Shown: positions 28,077-38,000 of the stretch, in pieces | Position numbering within the stretch: position 1 is the stretch's first letter | Layout: every line of letters starts with the position of its first letter | From: Burkholderia sp. USMB20 | GTDB taxonomy: Bacteria > Pseudomonadota > Gammaproteobacteria > Burkholderiales > Burkholderiaceae | Assembly (NCBI RefSeq): GCF_000949135.2 | Contig: NZ_JTAN02000020.1 | Coordinates: forward strand, 22,973-86,972 | Direction of reading: 5' to 3' | Length of the DNA: 64,000 bases | Program-made: the position numbers and the translations under genes | The notes under the pieces: generated by a model | Seen by the model: the letters and a program-made list of their open reading frames with translations, nothing else | The model's database searches: none | What the model was told of the DNA's origin: nothing

Positions 28077-28571
28077 CTAGCCGCCCCACCCCGGCGTCGC
28101 CGGCATGCGCAACGTGCCCGCATCGCTGAAACGCACGGTGCCGAGCACGCCGCCGGCGAGCCGGCCGCGCAGCGCGTACGGCAACTCGCCGCTGGCTGCC
28201 GCGCCGGGCAGGTTCCACGCCTGCCGCGCGGCGGCGAACGCCGACACCGAAACGGGCACGTCGATCACGGCCTCGCCGAAGCGCGGCACGGCGCCCGAGC
28301 GATCGCTGACCCCGCTCGCGAACGGCGTGCCGTTCAGGTCGAGCGCGACCGAAATGCCGTCGTATTCGATCGGCGTGTCATTCGGGTTCTGCACGCGCAG
28401 CTTCAGGCTGAAGCGCATCTCGAGGCCCTGTCCGGCCAGCGGGTCGAGCCCGGCGACGGTCACGCTCACGGGCTCGCGCGTCAGGCCCGCGCAACCGCCG
28501 AGCGCGAAGACGGCGGCGAACAGCAGCAGCATGGCGCGCAGCGGCGCGATACGGAACAGGGCTCGTGGCAT
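28077..28571 (-). CDS. LEA type 2 family lipoprotein
   Basis: The 164-residue protein has a lipoprotein signal peptide with the lipobox LGGC near residue 27 (FALGGCAGLTREP), so it is probably anchored in the outer membrane. The mature part follows the LEA-14/WHy pattern: VTVAGLDPLAGQGLEMRFSL, the LRVQNPNDTPIEYDGISVAL strand motif with the conserved NPN, and an immunoglobulin-like C-terminal half. Bacterial members are of unknown role, with suggested protection under stress. The start at 28571 has GGAGGCC at good spacing. Nothing links it functionally to its neighbours. Confidence 0.82.
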   Translation of the reverse strand: MPRALFRIAPLRAMLLLFAAVFALGGCAGLTREPVSVTVAGLDPLAGQGLEMRFSLKLRVQNPNDTPIEYDGISVALDLNGTPFASGVSDRSGAVPRFGEAVIDVPVSVSAFAAARQAWNLPGAAASGELPYALRGRLAGGVLGTVRFSDAGTLRMPATPGWGG

Positions 28572-29216
28572 GGGCTGGCCTCCTTGCGGCAATCGATCGG
28601 CGGGTCGTCGCCGCATTGTACCGAGCGCGCCGCGCCACGCCCTGATTCGTAGTTTTCGCGTGCCGCCGAGATCGTTAATAGATTAAAACTACGGAAACGA
28701 ACGGCTAAACAGAAAGCGAATTAATGCCTCCCAGCATTCAATGGCGCGCGAAAAACTCAAGAGAAGCACTTTCTAATTTTTTCGTTTCCTTTACCCAAAA
28801 CCATCAAGTATATTTACGCATCCTTCGAGCAGGCCGACAAACCTTCAAGCCGTATGACGGCGATTTTACGGAACGGCGACACGCCGTCCTTCCGTCCTGC
28901 GGCCTGGTACGGCCAGCCCCGTGGGTCGTCGGTTCAAAGGGAATGCACGCCCGCACAAGGGCGGGCGGCCCCGTGTCGTGCGCGCGAAATCAATTCAGTA
29001 CAACCCGCGCCCGGCCATTTTGAACCGGCCAGTTAACCGACATCCGGAAACACAGAGGGGGCAGTAAACCATGATTACCTTCACGTAGTCGGCCGGCCGT
29101 CTTTTCGAATAATCCGTCATTGGCATTTCTCGTCGCTGTTGATTAACGGCGAGGGATTTCTTTTGCCGGCGTTTTCGCAGCACTGAACGATTCTTTCAAC
29201 AATCGAGGTTTCAGTC
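28572..29216. other. 645-bp AT-rich intergenic region
   Basis: No gene is supported. The part at about 28670-28830 is strikingly AT-rich for this genome (runs such as CTAATTTTTTCG and TATATTTACG) and probably carries promoters for the flanking divergent lipoprotein genes, though no clean -35/-10 pair is clear. Short frames here (for example 28995-29183, minus) show no homology or ribosome-binding support. Confidence 0.5.
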
Positions 29217-31385
29217 ATGTCGATCAACATTCACAAGATGCGTTACCTGCCGCTGGTTGCCGCACTCGCGCTCGCCGGGTGCGGCGGCGACGACAGCGGC
29301 GTCGGCTCGGCTTCCGCACTCAGTTCCGCCGGCGCGCCGCACTCGAGCTCGTCGCCCGCCGCCAACACGCCGCCGTCAGCCTCCAACGTCGACAAGAGCG
29401 TGTCGCCCGTCGAGCTGCCGGACACCGTGGTACCGGTCAACTACCGGCTGTGGTTCCGCCCGAACGATGCGCTGAACGCGTTCGACGGGCGCGCCGACGT
29501 CGAGATCAAGGTGCTGAAGCCGGTCAACAACATCGTGATCGCCGGCCACCGGATCAAGTTCACGAACGGCCGCATCACGCTGCAGCCGGGCAACATCCAG
29601 CTGATCGCGACGCCGCAGGACAAGGGCGACTTCTACCAGCTGCGCCCCGTCGCCGGCACGATCGCGCCGGGCAACTATTCGCTGCACATGGAATGGTCGG
29701 GCATCATCAACTTCAAGTCGTACGACGATCCGGCCACGCAGACGGGCGGCAGCTGCGGCGACGATCCGTATCCGGGCTGCTCGGCCGCCGAAGGCGTGTT
29801 CCGCGTCGACCTGAAGGGCACCGACGGCAAGACGAGCGGCGCGATCCTCACGCAGGGCGAAACCAACCTGTCGCGCCAGTGGTTCCCGGGCTGGGACGAG
29901 CCGGCCTTCCGGCCGACCTATGAAGTGACGGCCGAAGTACCGCAGAACTGGCGCGTCGTGTCGAACGCGGCCGAGAAGCCGTCGACCAACGTCGGCGGCG
30001 GCTACAAGCTCGTGCAGTTCGAGAAGACGCCGCCGATGCCGTCGTACCTGCTGTTCTTCGGCGGCGGCCTGTTCGATACCTACGAGGACGACTTCTCGAG
30101 CCCGCTGCCGGGCGGCAAGGGCGGCCTGCACCTGCGCGTGTTCACGCCGCCGGGCATGAGCGACTGGGCCAAGCCGGCGATGGACCGCACCAAGCAGGCG
30201 CTCGATTTCTATTACCGCTACACGGGCATCCCGCTGCCGCTGACGAAGTTCGATACGGTCGCCGCGAACGACGCGTTCAAGGAGCAGAAGGACCTGAACT
30301 TCGGCGGGATGGAGAACTGGGGGTCGATCCTCGAGTTCGCCGACGACATCCTGCCGCAACCGGGCCAGCCGATGTCGCGCTACGGTAACGAGGTGCTGAC
30401 GCACGAAGTCGCGCACCAGTGGTTCGGCGATCTCGTCACGGCCGACTGGTGGGACAACGTCTGGCTCAACGAGTCGTTCGCGACGTTCTTCGAGACGAAG
30501 ACGACGATCCAGTTCTTCCCCGACGAGTTCAGCTGGCTCGACCAGGTGAAGAACAAGTATCGCGTGATCAATCGCGACATCGGCCCGAACGCGTTCCCGG
30601 TCGCGCCGAACTTCAACGACTGGGCATCGAACGACTTCGTGCTGAGCGCGAGCGCGTTCACGTACGACAAGGGCGGCCATGTGCTGAAGACGCTCGAGAA
30701 CTATCTCGGCGAGCAGACATTGCGCCGCGGCCTGCAGCAGTACCTGGTCGACTACTCGTTCGGCAACGGCACGCCGAAGCGCCTGTGGGATGCGCTGTCG
30801 AAGGAAAGCGGCCAGGCGGTCGGCCCGATCGGCGACAGCTACGTGCGCCAGACGGGCGTGCCGCTGATCTCGCTCGACACGCAGTGCGACATGACGAAGA
30901 ACCAGACGGTCGTCACGCTGAAACAGCAGCCGTTCCCGAACAAGAACGCGTATCCGGGCCTGCAGTGGACGGTACCGATCACGCTCGCGTACGGTCAGGG
31001 TCTCGCGAAACGCACGACGCTCGCGCTGAAGGATACGCAGACGCAGACGCGGATCGACGGCTGCACGGGCGTGGTCGCGGATCCGAGCGGTCTCGACTAC
31101 TACGTCGTGAACTACAGCGACGCCGCGTGGAGCGGCCTGCTCACGCAGGTCAACAGCTCGGTCGATCCGGTGCTGCTCGCGAACCTGAAGAGCGAGGCCG
31201 CGCTGCTCGTCGCGAACAACCTCGCGCCGGCTTCGCGCTCGACGTCGATCGGCTCGGTCGCTTCGCCGGCCGCAATGAAGCTGCGCCAGACGCCGAGCTT
31301 CGGCGGCATCGCGCCGACGGTGAAGGAACGTCCGTCGCTGCGCTACCAGGGCATGTTCAAGCCGCGCAAGACGCTGGTTCAGTAA
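29217..31385 (+). CDS. M1 family aminopeptidase, predicted lipoprotein
   Basis: The 722-residue protein is an M1 (aminopeptidase N-like) zinc peptidase with the exopeptidase motif GGMENWGS, the zinc site HEVAHQWFGDL with distal Glu in NESFATFFE, and a C-terminal catalytic-domain end at about residue 560. A long ERAP-type C-terminal helical domain is missing; instead a shorter Thr/Ser-rich end follows. The N-terminus has a lipobox (LALAGC, Cys near residue 22) and a Ser-rich linker, so it is probably a surface or periplasmic lipoprotein rather than the cytoplasmic PepN. ATG 29217 follows GAGG; ATG 29238 is an alternative. A terminator follows. Confidence 0.88.
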   Translation: MSINIHKMRYLPLVAALALAGCGGDDSGVGSASALSSAGAPHSSSSPAANTPPSASNVDKSVSPVELPDTVVPVNYRLWFRPNDALNAFDGRADVEIKVLKPVNNIVIAGHRIKFTNGRITLQPGNIQLIATPQDKGDFYQLRPVAGTIAPGNYSLHMEWSGIINFKSYDDPATQTGGSCGDDPYPGCSAAEGVFRVDLKGTDGKTSGAILTQGETNLSRQWFPGWDEPAFRPTYEVTAEVPQNWRVVSNAAEKPSTNVGGGYKLVQFEKTPPMPSYLLFFGGGLFDTYEDDFSSPLPGGKGGLHLRVFTPPGMSDWAKPAMDRTKQALDFYYRYTGIPLPLTKFDTVAANDAFKEQKDLNFGGMENWGSILEFADDILPQPGQPMSRYGNEVLTHEVAHQWFGDLVTADWWDNVWLNESFATFFETKTTIQFFPDEFSWLDQVKNKYRVINRDIGPNAFPVAPNFNDWASNDFVLSASAFTYDKGGHVLKTLENYLGEQTLRRGLQQYLVDYSFGNGTPKRLWDALSKESGQAVGPIGDSYVRQTGVPLISLDTQCDMTKNQTVVTLKQQPFPNKNAYPGLQWTVPITLAYGQGLAKRTTLALKDTQTQTRIDGCTGVVADPSGLDYYVVNYSDAAWSGLLTQVNSSVDPVLLANLKSEAALLVANNLAPASRSTSIGSVASPAAMKLRQTPSFGGIAPTVKERPSLRYQGMFKPRKTLVQ

Positions 31386-31474
31386 CGTGATCCGGCCGGC
31401 CGGTGCCGCGCGATACGCGGCGCCGGCCGGCGTTCGACGCTTCATGTCCCTTCACGTCCCTTCACCTCCTATCG

Positions 31475-31502
31475 CAGGCCCCGGATGCGGGGCCTGTTTT
31501 TT
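31475..31502 (+). terminator. Rho-independent terminator of the M1 peptidase gene
   Basis: CAGGCCCC, 6-nt loop, GGGGCCTG, then six T residues; about 90 nt past the stop codon. Confidence 0.88.
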
Positions 31503-31566
31503 GTTGCCGCCGCGTGCGGCGCCCCGCCAATGCCGGCCTGGCGCCTGTTCACGCCAATAGCGAGCC

Positions 31567-32595
31567 CTAGCGATCGTCGCGCCGGCGAAACGCCCACCAC
31601 GCGGCGAGCGCGGTAAAGCCCGCGACCAGCAGCACCATCAGCCAGAACCCGTGCTTGTTCTCCGAGAACGGCACGCCGCCGACGTTCATCCCGAAGAAGC
31701 CCGCGACGATGTTGATCGGCAGCGCGATCACGGTCACGAGCGTCAGCGTGAACAGCGTCCGGTTGTTCTGCTCGTCGAGCCGCGAACCGATCTCTTCCTG
31801 CAACAGCTTGATCCGCTCGTTGAGCCCCGACAGATCGGCGAGCACCAGCGAGAACTCTTCGGTCGATTCGCGCAGCTCCTGCACGTCTTCGGCGTGCAGC
31901 CACGCGGGCGGTTTCGCGAGCAGCCGGAAAATCGAGCCGGGCTCGGGCGCCAGCATGCGCTGCAGCCGCGTCAGCGTGCGGCGCATCGCGCCGAGCTCGA
32001 TGCGGTTCGACGTGAGCCGTTGCGACAGGAAGCGATCCTCGATGCGATCGACGTCGATGCTCGTGCGCCGCATGATCTGGATCAGCAGGTCGGCCTGGTC
32101 GCGCAGCAGGTGCACGAGCAGTTCGGCCGGCGACCGGAACCGCTCGCCGTCGCGCACGCAGGCGCGCAGCGTATCGACCGAGCGCAGCGGCTTGAGCCGC
32201 GCGGTGACCATGATGCGCCGCTCGACGTGGACGAACAGCGTCGCGATTTCCGACGGCGTCAGCTCGAGGTTGAACATCACGTCGTTGACGATCGCGCGCA
32301 GCGCGCCGTCCTCCTGCTCGATGCGCGTCGAGCGCGATCCTTCGTGGAGGAATTCGAAGAAGCTGTCGGGCAATCCGAGGTGCGTGCGCATCCAGCGCTC
32401 GCTCGCGCCGTGCGCGAGATTGAAGTGCAGCCAGACGAAATCGTCCGATGCGGCCGCATCGCGCTCGCGGCACGCGCGCAGCCATGCGGCGGCCGCATCG
32501 GCATCGAGCATCGCGCCCGATCCGCCCGGGACGAAGCGGAATCCGCACACCATGCCGGACGTATCGGCGCCGTAAGTCTGTACGATCAGGTCCAT
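31567..32595 (-). CDS. zntB: CorA/ZntB-family metal transporter
   Basis: The 342-residue protein has the CorA superfamily form: a long cytoplasmic alpha/beta-helical domain, then two membrane helices at the C-terminus with the pore signature GMNVGG just after the first (PINIVAGFFGMNVGGVPF). The pattern DDFVWLHFNLAHGASERWM and the Glu/Arg-rich helix fit ZntB, which moves Zn2+ across the inner membrane. The start is not certain: ATG 32595 (MDLIVQTYG) matches the family start, ATG 32640 would add 15 basic residues. It is upstream-flanked by the dyad at 32698-32710. Confidence 0.83.
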   Translation of the reverse strand: MDLIVQTYGADTSGMVCGFRFVPGGSGAMLDADAAAAWLRACRERDAAASDDFVWLHFNLAHGASERWMRTHLGLPDSFFEFLHEGSRSTRIEQEDGALRAIVNDVMFNLELTPSEIATLFVHVERRIMVTARLKPLRSVDTLRACVRDGERFRSPAELLVHLLRDQADLLIQIMRRTSIDVDRIEDRFLSQRLTSNRIELGAMRRTLTRLQRMLAPEPGSIFRLLAKPPAWLHAEDVQELRESTEEFSLVLADLSGLNERIKLLQEEIGSRLDEQNNRTLFTLTLVTVIALPINIVAGFFGMNVGGVPFSENKHGFWLMVLLVAGFTALAAWWAFRRRDDR

Positions 32596-32697
32596 CGTGT
32601 CGAAGGTCGTGCGGCGCTCGCCGCGCCGCGCATCGCGCATTGCGGCGCCACGCCGGGAAATGGAAGGAAACGTATGCCCGATGCATGCGGCATTTTC

Positions 32698-32710
32698 GTG
32701 ACATTGTCAC
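32698..32710. promoter_or_regulatory. Dyad GTGACA-T-TGTCAC upstream of zntB
   Basis: A perfect 6-1-6 inverted repeat lies about 100 bp before the zntB start and next to the terminator of the gene on its other side. It is a candidate operator; it does not look like a classical Zur box. Confidence 0.35.
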
Positions 32711-32735
32711 ATCCTGCCGTCCGGCGTAAGACGTC

Positions 32736-32767
32736 CCAAAAACAACGCGCCGCCCGGTGGGCGGCGC
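32736..32767 (-). terminator. Terminator of the Cys-rich membrane protein gene
   Basis: Perfect 9-bp GC arms (32747-32755 and 32759-32767) are followed, on the minus strand, by TTGTTTTT, 32 nt past the stop at 32799. Confidence 0.8.
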
Positions 32768-32798
32768 AGGTGCGATGTGCAGGCTGGTGTGATGCCGG

Positions 32799-33764
32799 TT
32801 ACTGCCGCGTCTCCGACTGCGCGGCGGTCGGGCAGGCCGGATCCTTGCCCCAGTGGCCGTCGCAGACGCGCCAGCGGCACAGCTGATCCTCGAAAAAGCC
32901 GCGCTCCGCGCAATCCTTCACGCGCGATGCGAGCGAACCGCCCGTCGCGGCGGCCGTCTTGGTCGGCACGACCTGCCCCTTCTGCGCGGCGACCTTCTTG
33001 TCGGCCGGCTTCGTACGGGCGACGAGCGCGGCGAGCAGGTCCGCATCCGGGTCGTCCTTCCCGGACGCCTTCGCGCTCGTGGAACGGGTCGTCGCTTCGC
33101 GACGCTTCTTCGCCTGCGCGAGCTCCGCCTGCTGTTCCTTGTGATGCTTGCGAGCCTCCGCCTTCGCATCGGCCTTCGCATCGGCCTTGCTGCGGGCGGC
33201 GACCTTGTCGCTCTTCGCGGCGTCGGCCTTCGCGGATTTCGTCGTCGCCGCTGCTGCGGCAGCCGTCGCGGCGACGGCGCCCGCCGTGGCCGCGCCCGAT
33301 GCATCGTCGGCACCGTTCGCGAGCGCGCGCGACAAGCGGCTGTTGTCCGCGCCCGACGCGCCCGATGCGGACGCAACGACCTGGGACGCGGCATCGTCGT
33401 TGACGATCGTCGCCGTTTGCACGACGGGCGCAGCCGACGCGGCATTCTGCGCGACCTGCACGGCGGCGGCGCTGGCCGGCTCGGCCTTTGCCGGTGCCTG
33501 CACGGGCGCGGCGGCCACGACGGCCGCCTCGCCGGATTGCTGCTGCCAGCGCCATGCGCCCCAGCCGCCGACGGCGACCACGAGCGCGACGACGGCCGCG
33601 ATCGGCCCCTTCAGCGAACGGCGCGGCGGTTCGGCCGGCGGCGTGACACGTCCTTCCAGATTCGCGAGAATGCGCGACTGCTGCGGTTCGCCCCCGCCTG
33701 CCGGTTTGGTATCGGATAGCAGGCTGGGCGGGGTTTTCGAATTTGAATTTTCCGGCGCACTCAT
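32799..33764 (-). CDS. T6SS-associated membrane protein with C-terminal Cys-rich domain
   Basis: The 321-residue protein has a cytoplasmic N-terminus (1-53), one membrane helix (about 54-71, GPIAAVVALVVAVGGWGAW), and a long periplasmic Ala/Lys-rich, probably helical and coiled part. It ends in a compact domain with four cysteines at about 285, 296, 301 and 311. Single-pass topology with a periplasmic C-terminus suggests two disulphides. It is divergent from tagX in a T6SS locus and may be the protein some Burkholderia reports call TagY, which I cannot confirm. A role bridging membrane complex and cell wall is inference. Composition apart from the Cys domain is low-complexity. Confidence 0.65.
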   Translation of the reverse strand: MSAPENSNSKTPPSLLSDTKPAGGGEPQQSRILANLEGRVTPPAEPPRRSLKGPIAAVVALVVAVGGWGAWRWQQQSGEAAVVAAAPVQAPAKAEPASAAAVQVAQNAASAAPVVQTATIVNDDAASQVVASASGASGADNSRLSRALANGADDASGAATAGAVAATAAAAAATTKSAKADAAKSDKVAARSKADAKADAKAEARKHHKEQQAELAQAKKRREATTRSTSAKASGKDDPDADLLAALVARTKPADKKVAAQKGQVVPTKTAAATGGSLASRVKDCAERGFFEDQLCRWRVCDGHWGKDPACPTAAQSETRQ

Positions 33765-33775
33765 TCAGCGTCTCA

Positions 33776-33805
33776 TTGAATCCTGGTTTAATTCACCGCG
33801 ATAAT
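33776..33805 (+). promoter_or_regulatory. Promoter of the tagX-tssM arm
   Basis: TTGAAT (33776-33781), 18 bp, GATAAT (33800-33805) lies in the AT-rich gap between the divergent genes, about 80 bp before the tagX start. The overlapping TATATT/TATTAT on the minus strand could serve the divergent gene. Confidence 0.5.
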
Positions 33806-33885
33806 ATAGCCCGGCCTCTCAAAGCAGCCTGATTCTAAGAGCAAGCATTGCAAAACACAATCAATTCCAATTTCCGGGGATTTCG

Positions 33886-34731
33886 TTGATTGCCGTCGCA
33901 CTCGTCGCCTATTTCGCCCTTGCCGTCGCGGTTGCGGCACTGTTGCTTTTACCGGGTATCCGCGCGACCGTTTTCGAATCCGTCGCCCAGTTTCGCGGCC
34001 GCCTGACGCGCCGCGCGAACGATCACGCCGCACGTACGCGAAGTCAAATTGTTAAATCGGCAACCGTTACGCGCGGCGCATTAAGTGACGTGCAAAATTT
34101 ACTGATCCGGCGGCGCTTGATGATTATGGTATCGGCAGGTATTCTTGCGACGCCGCCATTGGTGGCCATTGCGTTACGCGGTCGGCAATTATTTCAGTAC
34201 GACGACACGGCGCGCGTGCCTGACGAGAAGATCGCCGCGCTGCTGCAGGGCGAACAGCTCGTGCCGCCGCCGCCGTTGCCGCCGGAAGTCTTTGCCACGA
34301 AGGAAGTCGAACAGGTGCGGCCTGCGCTGAGAGATGCAAGCCGCGACTGGAACCTGCTGGATCCCGATTTCCGTACGCGTTTGCTGCTGGTCTACAAGAT
34401 CATGCACGAACAATATGGTTACGAGATGGCGCTGCTGGAAGGTTACCGGAGTCCGGAACGACAGAACCGGCTCGCGCAGATGGGCACCAACGTGACCAAT
34501 GCGGCGGCCTTCCAGAGTTATCACCAGTTCGGGCTCGCGGCCGACAACGCGTTTCTGCGCGACGGCAAGCTGGTCATTTCCGAGAAAGATCCCTGGGCGA
34601 TGCGCGGCTACCAGTTGTACGGACAGGTCGCCGAGCAAGTCGGCCTGACCTGGGGAGGCCGTTGGAAAATGATGGATCTCGGGCACGTGGAATACCATAA
34701 ACCCGGTTTTAAACTGGGACGCGGCAGCTAG
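33886..34731 (+). CDS. tagX: TagX-like M15 family peptidoglycan hydrolase
   Basis: The 281-residue protein has an N-terminal membrane helix and a second hydrophobic segment around residue 85-105, then a zinc peptidase domain of the M15 (VanY/DacB-like L,D- or D,D-peptidase) type: LLEGYRSPERQNRLA, the SYHQFGLAADNAF motif with metal His and Asp, and DLGHVEYHK with catalytic Glu and metal His. In Acinetobacter, TagX of this class cleaves peptide cross-links so the T6SS can be assembled through the cell wall. The start is TTG at 33886. It precedes tssM in the same orientation, which supports this role. Confidence 0.85.
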   Translation: MIAVALVAYFALAVAVAALLLLPGIRATVFESVAQFRGRLTRRANDHAARTRSQIVKSATVTRGALSDVQNLLIRRRLMIMVSAGILATPPLVAIALRGRQLFQYDDTARVPDEKIAALLQGEQLVPPPPLPPEVFATKEVEQVRPALRDASRDWNLLDPDFRTRLLLVYKIMHEQYGYEMALLEGYRSPERQNRLAQMGTNVTNAAAFQSYHQFGLAADNAFLRDGKLVISEKDPWAMRGYQLYGQVAEQVGLTWGGRWKMMDLGHVEYHKPGFKLGRGS

Positions 34732-35032
34732 TCAGGGCTGCCGGACAAGAAATAATGAGGGCGGCATGGGGCTTTTTAATCACCCGGCAGGAAACGATTT
34801 GGGCGGTGCAAACGATCGGGCATTCCGTTGCGCGATTTTTTCAGGCAGCCGCTTCCGTTTTAATTCTCACAGCGTCCTTTCATTATTGCGCGCGCCTTCT
34901 CCGATGCCGCGGGCGCATTGATGCCAGCCCCCTTCATCCCGTTTGACAGCATGGCGACACATCGCGGCGCCACGCTTGCCGCTCGGCGCGCCTGCGTCGC
35001 CTCACCGAATCGCACCGGAACCTGAACGTCCT
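34732..35032. other. 301-bp gap before tssM
   Basis: No gene is supported. The stretch is AT-richer than the coding DNA around it, and a short frame at 34755-34946 has no family match. It separates tagX from tssM and may hold a promoter for tssM; a TTGACA at 34943 has no good -10 partner. Confidence 0.5.
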
Positions 35033-38000
35033 ATGCAACGCATCCTCAACGTGCTGACTCATCCGCGTACGCTCTCGATTGTCGGGATCGTCGCGCTAGC
35101 GGCGATTCTCTTCATCGCTGCCGACATGCTGCAGCTGCCGCTCCTGTGGGCGGCGGTCGCCTTCGCGGCGATCCTCGTGCTGTGGCTCGGCGTCGCACTG
35201 GTGCGCCGCTGGCGCGTGAAGCGCGCGAACCGGCAGCTAGGCCAGGTGCTGGAAGAGCAGGCGGAAACCGGCAAGATCGCCGCGCCGGCCGCGGCCGCGC
35301 TCGCACCCGACACGAAAACCGCCGACCTCGACGTGCTGCGCACGCGCCTGTCCGACGCGGTGAAGACGATCAAGACGTCGAAGATCGGCCAGGTGTCGGG
35401 CGGCTCCGCGCTGTACGAACTGCCGTGGTACATCGTGATCGGCAACCCGGCCGCCGGCAAGAGCAGCGCCGTGCTGAACTCCGGCCTGCAGTTTCCGTTC
35501 GCGGACAAGAACAGCGCGGTGATCCACGGCATCGGCGGCACGCGCAACTGCGACTGGTTCTTCACGACCGAAGGGATCCTGCTCGACACGGCCGGCCGCT
35601 ACTCGGTGCACGAGGAAGACCGCAGCGAATGGCTCGGCTTTCTCGGCCTGCTGAAGCGCTATCGTCCGAAGGCGCCGATCAACGGCATCATCGTCACCGC
35701 GAGCATCGCCGAACTCACCGGCAACCGCCCCGAATTCGCGATCAACCTCGCGAAGAACCTTCGTCAGCGCGTTCAGGAACTGACGGAGAAGCTCGAGGTG
35801 TTCGCGCCGGTCTACGTGATGTTCACCAAGGCCGACCTGATCACCGGCTTCACCGAATTCTTCAGCAGCAGCGACAAGCACGAATACGACCGCGTGTGGG
35901 GCGCCACCCTGCCCTACGAGCCCGATGACAAGCGCGACGTGGTCGCGCAGTTCGACACGCACTTCGAGGAACTGTACGAAGGGCTGAAGGAAATCAGCGT
36001 CGCGCAGCTGTCGCTGTCGCGCGGCAACCAGCTGTCGCCGGGCCAGCTGAGCTTCCCGCTCGAATTCTCGACGATCAAGCCGTCGCTGCGCGCGTTCCTC
36101 GCGACGCTGTTCGAGAACAACCCGTTCCAGTACAAGCCTATTTTCCGCGGCTTCTACTTCACCAGCGCGCTGCAGGAAGGCGAAACCAACAGCGCCGCCG
36201 CGCAGCGCATCGCGCACCGCTTCGGCCTCGACGCGAGCGCGCTGCCCAAGCCGCACAGCGCGTTCTCGAAGAACGGCTTCTTCCTGCGCGACCTGTTCTC
36301 GAAGGTGATCTTCGCGGACCGCCAGACCGTGCGCCAGTTCGCGAGCCCGACCAAGACCCGGCTGCGCTACGCGACCTTCTTCGGCTTCGTCGCGGCGCTC
36401 GCACTCGCGCTCGGCGGCTGGACCTGGTCGACGATCGGCAACCAGCAGCTCGTCGCGAACGTGCAGGCCGACCTCGACAACGTCACGCGCCTGCAGCAGG
36501 GCCGCAACGACCTGCAGTCGCGCCTGCAGGCGATGGACATCCTGGAAGACCGCATCGAACAGCTCGAACAGTTCCGCCGCGACAAGCCGGTGTCGGTGTC
36601 GCTCGGCCTGTACCAGGGCGACCGTCTCGAGCAGCACCTGCTGACCGAGTACTACAACGGCGTGCGCCAGATCCTGCTGGCGCCGGTCTCGCAGAACCTC
36701 GCGTCGTTCATGAAGGACGTGAACGCGCATCCCGAACAGCTCGTGCCGATGACGCGCCCGCCGGAATCGGGGGCCGTGCAGGGCGGCGCGATTCCCGTGT
36801 CGACGAACCCGCCGGGCGCCACGCCGCTCGCCGGCGCCGCGCAAGGCGCATCCGCGGCGGCGGCCGCCGCGCCGCAACAGCCGGCCGCGCCGCAAGGCGG
36901 CCTCTACAGCGACGCGTCGCCGACCAACGTGCAGGACGCGTACAACGCGCTGAAGACCTACCTGATGCTGTCCGACAAGCGTCACGTCGAACAGGCGCAC
37001 CTGACCGACCAGCTCGCCCGCTTCTGGCGCGGCTGGCTCGAGACGAATCGCGGCAACATGCCGCGCGACGAGATGATCAAGAGCGCCGAGCGCATGATCT
37101 CGTTCTATCTCGCCCGCGTGAACGACAACGACTGGCCGATGATCGACGCGAACCTCGCGCTCGTCGACCAGACCCGCGAGAACCTGCGCCGCGTCGTGCG
37201 CGGCATGCCGGCCCGCCAGCGCGTCTACGAGGAAATCAAGGCGCGCGCGTCGACCCGCTTCGCGCCGATGACCATCGCGCGCATCGTCGGCGACGGCAAC
37301 CAGGGGCTGGTCGCCGGCAGCTATGCGATTCCGGGCACGTTCACGCGCGAAGCGTGGTTCGACTACGTGCAGCCGGCGATCCGCGACGCGGCGACCAAGG
37401 AACTGCAGGCGAAGGACTGGGTGCTGAACACGTCGACGCAGGACGACCTGACGCTGGAAGGCAGCCCCGAGCAGATCCAGAAGACGCTCGTCGGGATGTA
37501 CAAGACCGAGTACGCGCAGCACTGGCAGAAGTTCATGCAGGGCATCGCGGTGCAGGGCTTCAGCAGCTTCGGCCAGGCCGTCGACGGGATGAACCGCCTC
37601 GGCGACCCGCAGGATTCGCCGATCCGCAAGATCCTCGAGACCGCGTACGACCAGACGTCGTGGGACAACCCGTCGCTGGCGAACGTCGCGATCAAGAAGG
37701 CGCAGACCGGCGTCGTGAACTGGGTCAAGCAGCTGTTCACGCGCTCGCAGGCCGGCCAGGTGGCGGCTGCGAACATCGACATCAACGGCAATCCGGCCGA
37801 GGTGCCGATGGGTCCGATCGGCCAGGAGTTCATCGGGCTCGCGCGGATCGTCGCGACGCACGACGGCACGTCGATGCTCAAGGGCTATATGGACTCGCTG
37901 TCGAAGGTCCGTACGCGCTTCAACGTGATCAAGAACCAGGGCGACCCCGGCCCCGGCGCGCGCCAGCTGATGCAGCAGACGCTCGACGGCAACGGCTCGG

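Noticed and set aside
28995-29183. 62-codon minus-strand frame in the gap before the M1 peptidase gene
   Set aside because: Has a few conserved-looking residues (KRRPADYVKV) but no family match, weak start and odd placement against the leader of the peptidase gene.
34755-34946. 63-codon plus-strand frame between tagX and tssM
   Set aside because: Some hydrophobic content but no ribosome-binding site or family resemblance.
34943-35032. Upstream TTG start for tssM
   Set aside because: Adds 30 residues not typical of TssM and lacks a good ribosome-binding site; MQRILN at 35033 fits the family.
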